From NCBI GenBank assembly GCA_020635915.1, contig JACJYU010000001.1, positions 2,208,501 through 2,272,500 on the forward strand: a DNA stretch of 64,000 nt. Reading direction: 5' to 3'. The notes below the pieces were generated by a model. It was not told the origin of the DNA. It did no database searches and saw nothing but the letters and a program-made list of their open reading frames with translations. The DNA comes from Flammeovirgaceae bacterium. Its GTDB lineage: Bacteria > Bacteroidota > Bacteroidia > Cytophagales > Cyclobacteriaceae. Made by a program: the position numbers and the translations under genes. Positions 1-8,618 of this stretch are shown here, one piece after another (position 1 is the first letter of the stretch; every line of letters starts with the position of its first letter).

Positions 1-1
1 T

Positions 2-1246
2 TTAGATGCCGTATCGGCAGCAAACCTCAAGGCCCTGGACATCAAAATTTCCAGCGACATATTGTTGAAAGACGGGTCGAAGGTACTGGCATCTGCAGCC
101 ACCAACAGCAGCTTGTTTGAGAGCGTTATTTTCCAACCCGCCATGAACCTGACCTATTGCGCCAACGATGTGGCGGATTTTGTGCCGGTGGCCACCACTA
201 AAATGTTGGGGTCAAAGGGGACAGTAGTCCCACTAAAAAACGGGGCTAGCGATACGCTGCACATTAAATACGATCAGGCAGAGATGAAAACACCGCCAAG
301 TGTTTCGTTTGCACCTGCGAGCGCAGGCACCGCTGGCCCGGTAACGGCCGTTCCTTATAAAGGGAAGAAAAACGAGTTCTATGTCATCTATACGGCAGGC
401 AGCACTTATACCGGATCGGTAACGGCAACGATAAGTGGGGCAACGGCCATCGTGGCCGAGGTGGAGTTGACCCAGAATGATAAAACGCAGGCCATCAATG
501 TAGACAATACCCCTCCTGTCCTCACAGCTGATGTGGGCAGTTTTATTATCGGAAGAGGGCAGTTTGTCACATTAAAGGTAAGCTATAATGAAAAGATGAG
601 CACCAAGGCAGGCGATGCCGTGAAGGCAACCATCAGTGGGCAAGGGCTGGAAGCCATTGCCAATGCGCCTTTTACCGTTTCGGCAGATGGCTTGTCGGCC
701 AGCCTCATCTACATTTTCAAATTGGCAGACCCGCTGGTGCCAGCCACGCACGGGGCGCTTACCGTTGCTTTTAGCGGTGGCGCGGATGCGGCAGGAAACC
801 CTGCACCTGCACCTACGGGAAGCATTGTTGTGGACGTAAATGCCCCCCCTGCACCCACCCTTACGTTGGCCGGTGGTTACGACCTTGGCACGCAAATTAT
901 GTGGAGCGCAAACGAAACCAGGGATAACACCCCGGGCACGGGCAATCCTGGTGGGGACCAGACGGGCAAGATTTACTTCGTAGCAATCACTGCGGGCGCC
1001 AATGCACCAACGGCTGTCAACATCGACCAGGATGGGGTGGCCACCTGGACGATGGCAACAGGTGTGGGCGCGAAGCAGACAGGGACAATTGTCATTAGCA
1101 ACCCCAATGGCAATTCTGCCAACCCTACCTTTACACCCTTTACCGCAAACGGTACTTTCGATATCTATGCAGTATTTCTGGGCAACACCGGCAACCAAAG
1201 TGCGATTACCGCGGCCCCACAGCTGGCGGGCGTGGTGATGAACTAG
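2..1246 (+). CDS. Ig-like repeat secreted protein, 5' end missing
   Basis: The reading frame is open from base 2, so the true start lies before the window and only the C-terminal ~415 residues are seen. They are rich in Thr, Ala, Gly and Val and hold segments typical of bacterial Ig-like repeats, such as VDNTPPVLTADV near the middle followed by VDVNAPPAPTLTL about 110 residues later. Such proteins are usually cell-surface or secreted adhesion or matrix proteins. The C-terminus (ending LAGVVMN) does not look like a type IX secretion sorting domain. The first Met-type codon inside the frame (TTG at 62) is not a credible start. The gene converges on accD, with a hairpin terminator between them. 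The exact role is unknown. Confidence 0.7.
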   Translation, partial: LDAVSAANLKALDIKISSDILLKDGSKVLASAATNSSLFESVIFQPAMNLTYCANDVADFVPVATTKMLGSKGTVVPLKNGASDTLHIKYDQAEMKTPPSVSFAPASAGTAGPVTAVPYKGKKNEFYVIYTAGSTYTGSVTATISGATAIVAEVELTQNDKTQAINVDNTPPVLTADVGSFIIGRGQFVTLKVSYNEKMSTKAGDAVKATISGQGLEAIANAPFTVSADGLSASLIYIFKLADPLVPATHGALTVAFSGGADAAGNPAPAPTGSIVVDVNAPPAPTLTLAGGYDLGTQIMWSANETRDNTPGTGNPGGDQTGKIYFVAITAGANAPTAVNIDQDGVATWTMATGVGAKQTGTIVISNPNGNSANPTFTPFTANGTFDIYAVFLGNTGNQSAITAAPQLAGVVMN

Positions 1247-1270
1247 GCCTGGGGCTGCCTTAAACAGTGA

Positions 1271-1307
1271 AAAAAAAAAGACTGTCTATACGGGCAGTCT
1301 TTTTTTT
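1271..1307. terminator. Bidirectional terminator
   Basis: GACTGTC/GGCAGTC forms a 7-bp stem (one G-T pair) with an A-tract on the left and a T-tract on the right. It therefore works for the plus-strand gene ending at 1246 and the minus-strand accD ending at 1334. Confidence 0.85.
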
Positions 1308-1333
1308 ATGGCAATGGATGAGTGGGGAAACGG

Positions 1334-2173
1334 TCAGGCAAGCATCCTGAGCAAAGTGGAAAGCCTGTTCTTGAGGTTCCTCCTGTCGATGATAAAATCC
1401 AGGAAGCCGTGGTCAAGTACGAACTCGGCACTTTGAAAACCTTTTGGAAGGTCTTTGCCAATGGTTTCACGGATTACGCGGGGGCCGGCAAACCCTATTA
1501 GGGATTTGGGCTCGGCAATATTAAAATCCCCCAGCATGGCATAAGAAGCCGTTACCCCCCCGGTAGTGGGATCGGTAAGGAGGGAGATGTAGGGTATCTT
1601 GGCCTGGTCTAGCAGTGCCAGCTTTGCCGAGGTTTTTGCCATTTGCATCAGCGAAAGCCCCGCTTCCATCATGCGCGCGCCCCCTGACCTGGAAATCATG
1701 AGAAAGGGGGTTTTGGTTTTGAGGGCGTGGTCTATTGCCCTGGAAATTTTTTCCCCTACAACGGAACCCATTGACCCTCCGATAAAGCTAAAATCCATAC
1801 AGGCGATGACAATATCCAGGCCGTCCATTTTCCCGTACGCACTTCGCACGGCATCTTTCAGGTTAGCCTTGGCCTGCGACTCCTTGATGCGCTTGGGGTA
1901 AGGTTTGGAGTCAACAAAATTTAGTGGATCTGCAGACTCCATGTCCGCGTCAAGTTCGGTAAAGGCGTTGTTGTCAAACAAAATATCAAAATACTCCTTC
2001 GACCCTATGCGGACGTGGTAGTCTTCCTCAGGCACCACGTAGGCATTGTTCTTCAACTCCCGGGTATGTACGATTTTGCCTTCCGGGGATTTAAACCAAA
2101 GCCCGTCAGGCACTTCCCGCTTGGCTTCGGTGGGGGTCAATATTCCTTTGTCGGTGCGTTTAAACCAAGGCAT
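1334..2173 (-). CDS. accD: Acetyl-CoA carboxylase carboxyltransferase beta subunit
   Basis: This is the beta half of the carboxyltransferase that moves CO2 from biotin to acetyl-CoA, making malonyl-CoA for fatty acid synthesis; it works with AccA, which is not in this window. The 279 residues match AccD length. The crotonase-like core is clear: SFIGGSMGSVVGEKI, MISRSGGARMMEA and LTDPTTGGVTASYAMLGD. The N-terminal region (WFKSPEGKIVHTREL, then VVPEEDYHVRIGSKEYF) aligns with the zinc ribbon of other AccD proteins, but all four cysteines are replaced. The gene sits 45 bp downstream of fbaB on the same strand and probably shares its promoter. Confidence 0.95.
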   Translation of the reverse strand: MPWFKRTDKGILTPTEAKREVPDGLWFKSPEGKIVHTRELKNNAYVVPEEDYHVRIGSKEYFDILFDNNAFTELDADMESADPLNFVDSKPYPKRIKESQAKANLKDAVRSAYGKMDGLDIVIACMDFSFIGGSMGSVVGEKISRAIDHALKTKTPFLMISRSGGARMMEAGLSLMQMAKTSAKLALLDQAKIPYISLLTDPTTGGVTASYAMLGDFNIAEPKSLIGFAGPRVIRETIGKDLPKGFQSAEFVLDHGFLDFIIDRRNLKNRLSTLLRMLA

Positions 2174-2218
2174 AAATGTTTTTTTAAATGAATGCCGGCC
2201 TTTGGCCAGCCATGTAAT

Positions 2219-3292
2219 TTAGGCTATTGTTACGCCCTTGTCCAGATATACGTCTTGAATTGCATTTAAAATCCCAACCCCCTCTTTCATAGGCCGTTGA
2301 AAGGCCTTCCTGCCGGAGATCAGCCCCATTCCACCGGCCCTTTTATTGATCACCGCGGTCTTTACGGCCTCGGCCAGGTCGCTGGCACCGGAGGAGGCAC
2401 CCCCGGAATTAATGAGGCCGGCACGCCCCATGTAACAGTTTATTACCTGGTAGCGGCACAAGTCGATAGGATGGTCCGAACTTAGTTGGGTGTAGATTTT
2501 CTCGTCAAATTTTCCATAGCTCGACCCCCCGGTGTTCAAGGCCTTGTACCCCCCGTTGTTTTCGGGCAGTTTTTGTTTGATAATGTCGGCCTGTATCGTT
2601 ACGCCCAGGTGGTTGGCCTGCCCGGTGAGGTCTGCGGCCACATGGTAATCTTTTCCGTCTTTTTTGAAAGCACTGTTCCTTAAATAGCACCAGAGGATGG
2701 TGGCCATTCCCAGTTCATGTGCCCGTTCGAAGGCCGAGGCCACTTCCTGGAGTTGGCGGTTGGCCTGTTCGGAGCCAAAATAGATGGTAGCGCCCACGGC
2801 AACGGCCCCCAGGTTCCAGGCCTCCTCCACCGATCCGTACATCACCTGGTCATATTGGTTGGGATAGGTTAAGATTTCGTTATGGTTGATTTTGACAATA
2901 AAAGGGATTTTATGGGCATACTTCCTCGACACCATTGCCAGGTTGCCAAAAGTGGTGGCCACGGCATTGCACCCCCCGTCCATGGCCAGCTTAACGATGT
3001 TTTCGGGATCGAAATAAATAGGGTTTTTCGCAAATGAGGCGCCCGCGCTGTGTTCGATGCCCTGGTCGATAGGGAGGATGGAAACGTAGCCCGAGCCGCC
3101 CAGCCTTCCATGATTGAATATGGTGTTCAAACTTCTAAGCACCTGCGGCCCCCTATTGGACGGGCCGAAAACCTTATCCACGAAATCGGGCCCCGGCAGG
3201 TTCAGTTGGGCCTGCGGAATGGTTTTGCTTTTATGCTCCAGCAGGTATTTGGCCTCTTGGCCGAGGAGTTTGGAAATGCTTGTTTTTGGCAT
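2219..3292 (-). CDS. fbaB: Class I fructose-bisphosphate aldolase (DhnA/FbaB type)
   Basis: This enzyme cleaves fructose 1,6-bisphosphate to glyceraldehyde 3-phosphate and dihydroxyacetone phosphate in glycolysis, and runs in reverse in gluconeogenesis. The 357 residues are close to E. coli FbaB (350). Family landmarks visible are SILPIDQGIEHSAGASFA, PFIVKINHNE (the region of the Schiff-base lysine) and INSGGASSGASDLAEAV. The class II zinc aldolase pattern is absent. It is the first gene of a likely two-gene unit with accD. A well-spaced Bacteroidota promoter lies directly upstream. Confidence 0.92.
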   Translation of the reverse strand: MPKTSISKLLGQEAKYLLEHKSKTIPQAQLNLPGPDFVDKVFGPSNRGPQVLRSLNTIFNHGRLGGSGYVSILPIDQGIEHSAGASFAKNPIYFDPENIVKLAMDGGCNAVATTFGNLAMVSRKYAHKIPFIVKINHNEILTYPNQYDQVMYGSVEEAWNLGAVAVGATIYFGSEQANRQLQEVASAFERAHELGMATILWCYLRNSAFKKDGKDYHVAADLTGQANHLGVTIQADIIKQKLPENNGGYKALNTGGSSYGKFDEKIYTQLSSDHPIDLCRYQVINCYMGRAGLINSGGASSGASDLAEAVKTAVINKRAGGMGLISGRKAFQRPMKEGVGILNAIQDVYLDKGVTIA

Positions 3293-3315
3293 AATGGGAA
3301 TAACGATTTGAGCTT

Positions 3316-3346
3316 CAAATATAGCCCCAAGCCATAACTACTCCAA
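3316..3346 (-). promoter_or_regulatory. Promoter of fbaB-accD
   Basis: Read on the minus strand there is a TTG (-33 type, 3346-3344) and a TATATTTG (-7 type, 3323-3316) separated by 20 bp. This fits the Bacteroidota primary sigma consensus TTG-N19-21-TAnnTTTG. The -7 box is 23 bp from the fbaB ATG. Confidence 0.65.
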
Positions 3347-3364
3347 TCGGTTTATCACGGGGGC

Positions 3365-3398
3365 AAAAAAAGGCCCGCCTTGGGTGCAAGGCGGGCCT
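3365..3398 (-). terminator. Terminator of the rpsP-rimM-trmD-rplS operon
   Basis: A perfect 12-bp GC-rich stem (AGGCCCGCCTTG / CAAGGCGGGCCT, 4-nt loop) is followed on the minus strand by a run of seven T. It lies just past the rplS stop. Confidence 0.92.
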
Positions 3399-3410
3399 GG
3401 GTAAGGGTTT

Positions 3411-3788
3411 TTAACCTTTTGTTTCCTGGCTAGTGGCCAATTTCTCTTTGATCCTGGCCGATTTACCTTGCCGTCCCTTCAAATAGTAAAGTTTGGCCCT
3501 GCGCACTTTTCCGGCTTTTACCAGCTCTATCTTTTCGATACTGGGGCTCAACAATGGAAATATACGCTCCACGCCTACCCCATTGGAGATCTTGCGCACG
3601 GAGAAGGTCTCCCCGTTGGTGCTTTTTCCCCTGCGGTACAACACTACCCCTTGGAACTGCTGGATACGCTCTTTTGCGCCTTCTTTTATCTTAACGTGCA
3701 CGTTCACGGTATCACCGGCCTTGAAATCAACGATGCCTGCCCTTTTGGAAGCCAATTCCTGCTCCACGATCTTCATTAAATCAGCCAT
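3411..3788 (-). CDS. rplS: 50S ribosomal protein L19
   Basis: L19 is a large-subunit protein at the 30S-50S interface. The 125-residue product starts MADLMKIVEQEL and contains the typical GDTVNVHVKIKEG, RIQQFQGVV and GVGVERIFPLLSPSIEKIE. The frame is open further upstream (to 3959), but the ATG at 3788 gives the family's normal N-terminus. It is the last gene of the classic rpsP-rimM-trmD-rplS order and also has its own -7-like box in the 82-bp gap after trmD. Confidence 0.97.
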   Translation of the reverse strand: MADLMKIVEQELASKRAGIVDFKAGDTVNVHVKIKEGAKERIQQFQGVVLYRRGKSTNGETFSVRKISNGVGVERIFPLLSPSIEKIELVKAGKVRRAKLYYLKGRQGKSARIKEKLATSQETKG

Positions 3789-3814
3789 AACATGATGGTT
3801 TTTAAAATGGATTG

Positions 3815-3822
3815 CAAATATA
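3815..3822 (-). promoter_or_regulatory. Possible internal promoter (-7 box) for rplS
   Basis: TATATTTG on the minus strand matches TAnnTTTG and lies 27 bp before the rplS ATG. No TTG is found at the right distance, so only half the promoter is supported. Confidence 0.35.
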
Positions 3823-3870
3823 GGATTTCGGAACCACAAAAACCGGTCGGGGACGGGATTTTTTGTGTGG

Positions 3871-4554
3871 CTATGAACCTTCCCCCAAAAGCCCCGGCCG
3901 CCTCGTTTTGGTCCGCTCCACGGCCTTTTCATGCCGCCATTGCCCCACCTTTGATTCATGCCCCGACAATAAAACTTCCGGCACTTTCCAGCCCTTGTAG
4001 GAGGCAGGCCGGGTGTACACAGGGGGGGCCACCAGGCCGTCCTGAAAGGAGTCGGTCATGGCGGAGCTTTCGTCAGACAATACCCCGGGGATAAGCCGTA
4101 TAATGCTGTCTGAAAGCACGGCCGCGGCCAATTCCCCACCGGAAAGGACATAGTCCCCAATGCTGATTTCCCGGGTGATGAGGTGCTCCCTCACCCGTTC
4201 GTCCACGCCTTTGTAGTGGCCACATAGCAGGATCAGGTTTTGCTTTAGGCTGAGTTGGTTGGCCAGGGATTGCGTCAGGGGCTGCCCATCCGGGCTCAGG
4301 TAAATGATTTCATCATAGCTGCGTTGCCCTTTGAGGTGGGAGATGCAGCGGTCTATCGGCTCGACCATCATTACCATGCCCGCCCCCCCGCCAAAGGCGT
4401 AGTCGTCCACGGCTTTGTGCTTGTGGGTGGAGTACTCCCGGAGGTCATGAACAACAATGCTTGCCAATTGCTTGTCCTGTGCCCTTTTAAGGATGGAATC
4501 CGAGAAAGGGCCTTGCAGGAGTTTGGGCAGGCATGTGATGATATCAATACGCAT
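3871..4554 (-). CDS. trmD: tRNA (guanine37-N1)-methyltransferase
   Basis: TrmD methylates G37 next to the anticodon using S-adenosylmethionine, which prevents frameshifting. The 227-residue product shows the trefoil-knot SPOUT signatures: FGGGAGMVMMVEPI, LLCGHYKGVDERV and EISIGDYVLSGGELAA. The C-terminal region (VYTRPASYKGWKVPEVLLSG) is the tRNA-binding helix area. It lies 29 bp after rimM and 82 bp before rplS in the ribosome-maturation operon. Confidence 0.97.
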   Translation of the reverse strand: MRIDIITCLPKLLQGPFSDSILKRAQDKQLASIVVHDLREYSTHKHKAVDDYAFGGGAGMVMMVEPIDRCISHLKGQRSYDEIIYLSPDGQPLTQSLANQLSLKQNLILLCGHYKGVDERVREHLITREISIGDYVLSGGELAAAVLSDSIIRLIPGVLSDESSAMTDSFQDGLVAPPVYTRPASYKGWKVPEVLLSGHESKVGQWRHEKAVERTKTRRPGLLGEGS

Positions 4555-4583
4555 TTTGGCAACGAGTTACTGTAGGTTTCAAA

Positions 4584-5081
4584 TTAGATTTCCATAAAGC
4601 CTTCGGGCAGTTCTACCCATACCTTTTTGGCCTGTAGGTCAATTTCCTTGATGAAATAATCGCTTATTGGGACCAGCAACTCCTTTTCCTTCATGGCCAC
4701 CACCAGCAAAGGGTTTAGCGAGTGGTGGTTGATGGAGGTGATCGCTCCCAACTTTTCAGAACCCCTAAAAACGCTAAAACCAATCCAATCATGGGTATCC
4801 AGGTTTCCGCGTTTTGGCTTTGAGGAATGGGGAAGGTAAACCCCGCATTTGGCAAGCCGGTCGGCCTGCTCGGGGGTGTCCACGTCCTCAAACTTCATCA
4901 CGGCAATATTGTTCAAAACAGAAGCCTCTTCAATAAAAAATGGAACCAACCTGTTGTCGATTTCAACAAAGATCGATTCCAATTTTTTGGGGAGTGGGAA
5001 TTCGAGGAAAACCTTAACACTGCCCTTTACGCCATGCCTTTTGATCACGTACCCAACCTGGTAGCATGAGCCAATGTCCAT
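4584..5081 (-). CDS. rimM: Ribosome maturation factor RimM
   Basis: RimM binds S19 and helps 30S head assembly. The 165-residue product has the N-terminal beta-barrel (YQVGYVIKRHGVKGSVKVF) and the C-terminal PRC-barrel region (GAITSINHHSLNPLLVV, then EKELLVPISDYFIKEIDLQ). It lies 13 bp downstream of rpsP and 29 bp upstream of trmD. The divergence of the N-terminus is usual for this family. Confidence 0.94.
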   Translation of the reverse strand: MDIGSCYQVGYVIKRHGVKGSVKVFLEFPLPKKLESIFVEIDNRLVPFFIEEASVLNNIAVMKFEDVDTPEQADRLAKCGVYLPHSSKPKRGNLDTHDWIGFSVFRGSEKLGAITSINHHSLNPLLVVAMKEKELLVPISDYFIKEIDLQAKKVWVELPEGFMEI

Positions 5082-5094
5082 GGCCTGGCCCTAT

Positions 5095-5685
5095 TTATTC
5101 TTTTGGCCCTTCGCTCCCTGAAGGGGATTCGGCCTGGGTGGTTTCGGTAGCTTCGGCTTCAGCTTTGGGTTCGCTGGCCCCTTCTGCCGCACTTTCACCG
5201 GCAGGTGCGGCTTCGGCTTCCTCGGCCACCACTTTTTTCTTCTTAATGGCTTCTGCCCTTGCTTCTTTTACCTTTGCCTCGGCTTCCTTGCGCGCTTTGG
5301 CTTTGTCCAGTTTGGTTTGGGCAAGGTTGTCTTTTTTGCCCTGAATCTTGGCTTCTTTCTCCTTCATCCATTCTTCCCATTTGGCATCGGCCTGTTCCTG
5401 GGTGATGGCGCCTTTTACCACCCCGATCTGGAGGTGCTTTTTTAACATAATCCCCCGGTAAGACAGCATTGCCTTCACCGTATCGGTGGGTTGGGCACCA
5501 TTCATCAACCAGTGAAATGCCCTGTCGTCTTTCAGCACGATGCTGGCAGGGTTTGTCAGCGGGTTGTAAGTACCAATTTTCTCAATAAAGCGACCATCCC
5601 GTGGTGCCCTGGCGTCCGCTACGACTACATCGTACATCGCCAGTTTTGCGCGGCCCCTGCGGGCCAATCTGATTTTTACAGCCAT
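5095..5685 (-). CDS. rpsP: 30S ribosomal protein S16 with long charged tail
   Basis: S16 is a small-subunit assembly protein. The conserved core fills the first ~85 residues (MAVKIRLARRGRAK, GRFIEKIGTYNPL, DRAFHWLMNGAQPTDTVKAM). It is followed by ~110 residues rich in Ala, Glu and Lys (KEAEAKVKEARAEA, then a Glu/Ala/Ser-rich acidic end), giving 196 residues against ~80-90 in E. coli. Long S16 tails are known in Bacteroidota. The ATG at 5685 was chosen because it gives the family N-terminus and lies ~45 nt after a strong promoter; the upstream open frame is spurious. It is the first gene of the operon. Confidence 0.96.
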   Translation of the reverse strand: MAVKIRLARRGRAKLAMYDVVVADARAPRDGRFIEKIGTYNPLTNPASIVLKDDRAFHWLMNGAQPTDTVKAMLSYRGIMLKKHLQIGVVKGAITQEQADAKWEEWMKEKEAKIQGKKDNLAQTKLDKAKARKEAEAKVKEARAEAIKKKKVVAEEAEAAPAGESAAEGASEPKAEAEATETTQAESPSGSEGPKE

Positions 5686-5733
5686 TTTGCTTGTTTTGTT
5701 ATGTGGATCTCGTCCAGTATTTTTTTTGGACTG

Positions 5734-5763
5734 CAAATGTAGGGTAATTTTTCTATTTGCCAA
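5734..5763 (-). promoter_or_regulatory. Promoter of the rpsP operon
   Basis: On the minus strand a TTG (5763-5761) and a TACATTTG (5741-5734) are separated by exactly 19 bp, an ideal Bacteroidota primary-sigma promoter. It supports the rpsP start at 5685. Confidence 0.75.
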
Positions 5764-5848
5764 TGCTTTTTCCGGCACTGGAATAGGCTTTATATCGCAT
5801 ATATTCGTTAATGCGGTTATTGGATTTTTAATAAATGAACGGGTTACT

Positions 5849-5856
5849 TACATTTG
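5849..5856 (+). promoter_or_regulatory. -7 box of the sucA-sucB-lpdA promoter
   Basis: TACATTTG, identical to the -7 box of the divergent rpsP promoter, lies 18 bp before the sucA ATG. The nearest upstream TTG (5820) is 26 bp away, longer than the consensus, so the -33 element is uncertain. The leader would be only about 12 nt. Confidence 0.45.
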
Positions 5857-5874
5857 TTTACACACCAAAAAAAC

Positions 5875-8601
5875 ATGGACAAATATTCCTACATATCCAA
5901 TGCGGACGTTGGGTACCTCGATGAGCTTTATCAGGACTATAAGAAGGACCCTTCTTCCGTAGACCCCTCGTGGCAGAAATTCTTTGAAGGGTACGACTTC
6001 TCCCAGCAACGGTATGGCGACAATGGGTCGGCCGTGGTGGCCGATGGCCTCACCATAAAGGAAACCCAGGTGAGGACCCTCATACACATGTACCGGTCGC
6101 GTGCCCACCTCAAGTCCAAGACCAACCCGGTGCGGCCCCGCAGGGACCACAAGGTGCCGTTGGACCATAAGGATTTCGGGCTCACCGATGCGGACCTGGA
6201 TGCCGAGTTTGATGTGGGTGTGGAAGTGGGGTTGGGCAGGGCCACCTTAAGGAAGATCATAGAAAAACTGGAGAAGGTTTATATCGGGCCGATCGGGTTT
6301 GAATATTCGTACATAAGGAACCAGGGTATTTTTGACTGGTTTGTGGAAAAATGCGAAACGGAGTATTATAACTACGACCCCAGCATAGAGGAAAAAAGGG
6401 ACATCCTGTACAAGCTGAACGAGGCGGTGGTTTTTGAAAACTTCCTTCATACCAAGTTTCTGGGGCAGAAACGTTTTTCCCTGGAGGGTGGTGAAAACAC
6501 CATACCGGCCTTGCAGACCATTATCAACAAAGCGGCAGAACTTGGGGTTTCGGAGGTGGCAATAGGCATGGCGCACAGGGGCCGCCTCAACGTATTGTCC
6601 AACATACTCGGAAAAACCTATGAGCAGATATTTAGCGAGTTTGAAGGAAATGCCGGCACCGATGGCACCATGGGGGATGGTGATGTGAAGTACCACCAGG
6701 GATATGCAGGGCATATCAAAACCCCTTCCGGGAACAAGATATATGTAAAGCTTACACCCAACCCTTCCCACCTGGAGGCCGTTGACCCATTGGTGCTGGG
6801 CTACACCCGTGGCCAGATAGACGATGAATATTCAGGAGACCTCAATAAGGCAATGGCCATCCTCATCCATGGCGATGCGGCCATCGCGGGGCAAGGCATT
6901 TTGTACGAGATCGTGCAGATGTCTGGCCTGCCGGGCTACCATACTGGGGGCACGGTCCATTTTGTGATCAACAACCAGGTAGGGTTTACCACCGATTATG
7001 ACGATGCGCGTACCTCAATTTACTGCACCGACCTGGCAAAGATCGTGGATGCGCCCGTCCTTCATGTAAATGGCGATGATGCCGAAGCGGTTACCTTCTG
7101 CAGTAAGCTGGCGGTGGAATACAGGCAGAAGTTTGGCAAGGACATTTTTATTGACATGGTATGCTATCGCAGGCATGGGCACAATGAAAGTGACGAGCCG
7201 AAGTTTACTCAGCCCAAATTGTACGACCTTATTGCCAAGCACCCCAACCCCAGGGAGATCTATTCCAAAAAGCTTGTAGAGGGGGGCAGCGTGGACACCC
7301 AACTGGCCAACGAGATGGACAAAAAGTTTAGGAGCCAACTGCAGGACAGGCTTAACGAGGTAAAGCAGAACAAGCTGCCTTATAAGGTCCAGAAAATTGA
7401 AGAGGAATGGCATAAGTTGAGGAAGTCCACCCCCGAAGATTTTGATTCTTCGCCTTCCACTGCCGTGGGCCAAAAGACAATCGACAAAATAGGGAAAGCG
7501 CTGATCACTTTGCCCGAAGGGTTCAAGCCCATCAAGCAAATAGAAAAACTTTTGAAGGAACGAAAGGCGGCATTTTTTGAGGCCAAAGAACTGAACTGGG
7601 CAGATGCCGAGTTGCTGGCCTACGGGTCCCTTTTATTGGAAAAACGTATTGTGCGCTTTTCAGGGCAGGATGTAAAGCGGGGCACGTTCTCCCATCGCCA
7701 TGCCTATATAATGGACGTAACGGACAATCAGGATTATTGCAATCTTGACCATATTGAAAAAGGGCAGCGGACTTTTCAGATCTACAATTCCCTGCTTTCG
7801 GAATTGGGCGTGCTTGGGTTTGAGTATGGGTATGCGATGGCCTCGCCCAATGCACTTGTATTATGGGAGGCCCAGTTCGGGGATTTTGTCAATGGTGCCC
7901 AGGTAATGATTGACCAGTTTATTGCCAGTGCCGAATCGAAATGGCAACGGATGAACGGGCTGGTAATGTTGCTGCCACATGGATATGAGGGCCAGGGCCC
8001 CGAGCACTCCAGTGCAAAGCCCGAACGCTTCCTGCAGTTGGCCGCAGAATACAACATGGTAGTGGCCAACCCCACCACCGCTTCGAATTTCTTTCATTTG
8101 CTCAGGAGGCAGGTGGCCTGGGAATTCAGGAAACCATGCATTGTGTTCACGCCCAAGTCGCTGCTTCGCCACCCTGCCGTGGCCTCGCCCATGGCCGAGT
8201 TTACCCAAGGAGGCTTTAAGGAGGTCCTCGATGACCCTACTCCCCCCAAAGCAGCAAAAAAATTGATTTTGTGCTGGGGCAAGATCTACTACGATTTGGT
8301 GGAGGCCAGGGAAAAGAAAAAGATCAAGGACATAGCCGTTGTCCGCATTGAGCAATTGCACCCATTCCCTGAAAAACAAATCAATGCCATTCTGAAGAAA
8401 TACAAAGGGGCCAAGGTGGCCTGGGTGCAGGAAGAGCCTTCCAACATGGGCGGCCTTGGGTATATGGTCCGTATGATGCCCAATCAGAAATTTGAATTCG
8501 TGTCCAGGAAGGCCAGTGCATCCCCAGCCACGGGCTATTCCAAGGCCCATAAGGCCGAGCAGGAAAAACTTGTAAACCAGGCCCTGGAAATTAAACCTTA
8601 A
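5875..8601 (+). CDS. sucA: 2-oxoglutarate dehydrogenase E1 component
   Basis: E1 decarboxylates 2-oxoglutarate with thiamine diphosphate and passes the succinyl group to the lipoyl arm of E2 in the TCA cycle. The 908-residue protein has the N-terminal E2-binding helix (YLDELYQDYKKDPSSVDPSW) and the ThDP-fold landmarks AHRGRLNVLSNI, GDGDVKYHQGYAGH, HGDAAIAGQGI, NNQVGFTTDY and YRRHGHNESDEP. The C-terminal transketolase pyrimidine-binding region includes GFEYGYAM and LPHGYEGQGPEHSS. The ATG at 5875 (MDKYSYISNAD) is preferred over a TTG seven codons earlier, which would overlap the promoter box. sucB follows after 17 bp. Confidence 0.97.
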   Translation: MDKYSYISNADVGYLDELYQDYKKDPSSVDPSWQKFFEGYDFSQQRYGDNGSAVVADGLTIKETQVRTLIHMYRSRAHLKSKTNPVRPRRDHKVPLDHKDFGLTDADLDAEFDVGVEVGLGRATLRKIIEKLEKVYIGPIGFEYSYIRNQGIFDWFVEKCETEYYNYDPSIEEKRDILYKLNEAVVFENFLHTKFLGQKRFSLEGGENTIPALQTIINKAAELGVSEVAIGMAHRGRLNVLSNILGKTYEQIFSEFEGNAGTDGTMGDGDVKYHQGYAGHIKTPSGNKIYVKLTPNPSHLEAVDPLVLGYTRGQIDDEYSGDLNKAMAILIHGDAAIAGQGILYEIVQMSGLPGYHTGGTVHFVINNQVGFTTDYDDARTSIYCTDLAKIVDAPVLHVNGDDAEAVTFCSKLAVEYRQKFGKDIFIDMVCYRRHGHNESDEPKFTQPKLYDLIAKHPNPREIYSKKLVEGGSVDTQLANEMDKKFRSQLQDRLNEVKQNKLPYKVQKIEEEWHKLRKSTPEDFDSSPSTAVGQKTIDKIGKALITLPEGFKPIKQIEKLLKERKAAFFEAKELNWADAELLAYGSLLLEKRIVRFSGQDVKRGTFSHRHAYIMDVTDNQDYCNLDHIEKGQRTFQIYNSLLSELGVLGFEYGYAMASPNALVLWEAQFGDFVNGAQVMIDQFIASAESKWQRMNGLVMLLPHGYEGQGPEHSSAKPERFLQLAAEYNMVVANPTTASNFFHLLRRQVAWEFRKPCIVFTPKSLLRHPAVASPMAEFTQGGFKEVLDDPTPPKAAKKLILCWGKIYYDLVEAREKKKIKDIAVVRIEQLHPFPEKQINAILKKYKGAKVAWVQEEPSNMGGLGYMVRMMPNQKFEFVSRKASASPATGYSKAHKAEQEKLVNQALEIKP

Positions 8602-8618
8602 AAAATCAACTTACTATC

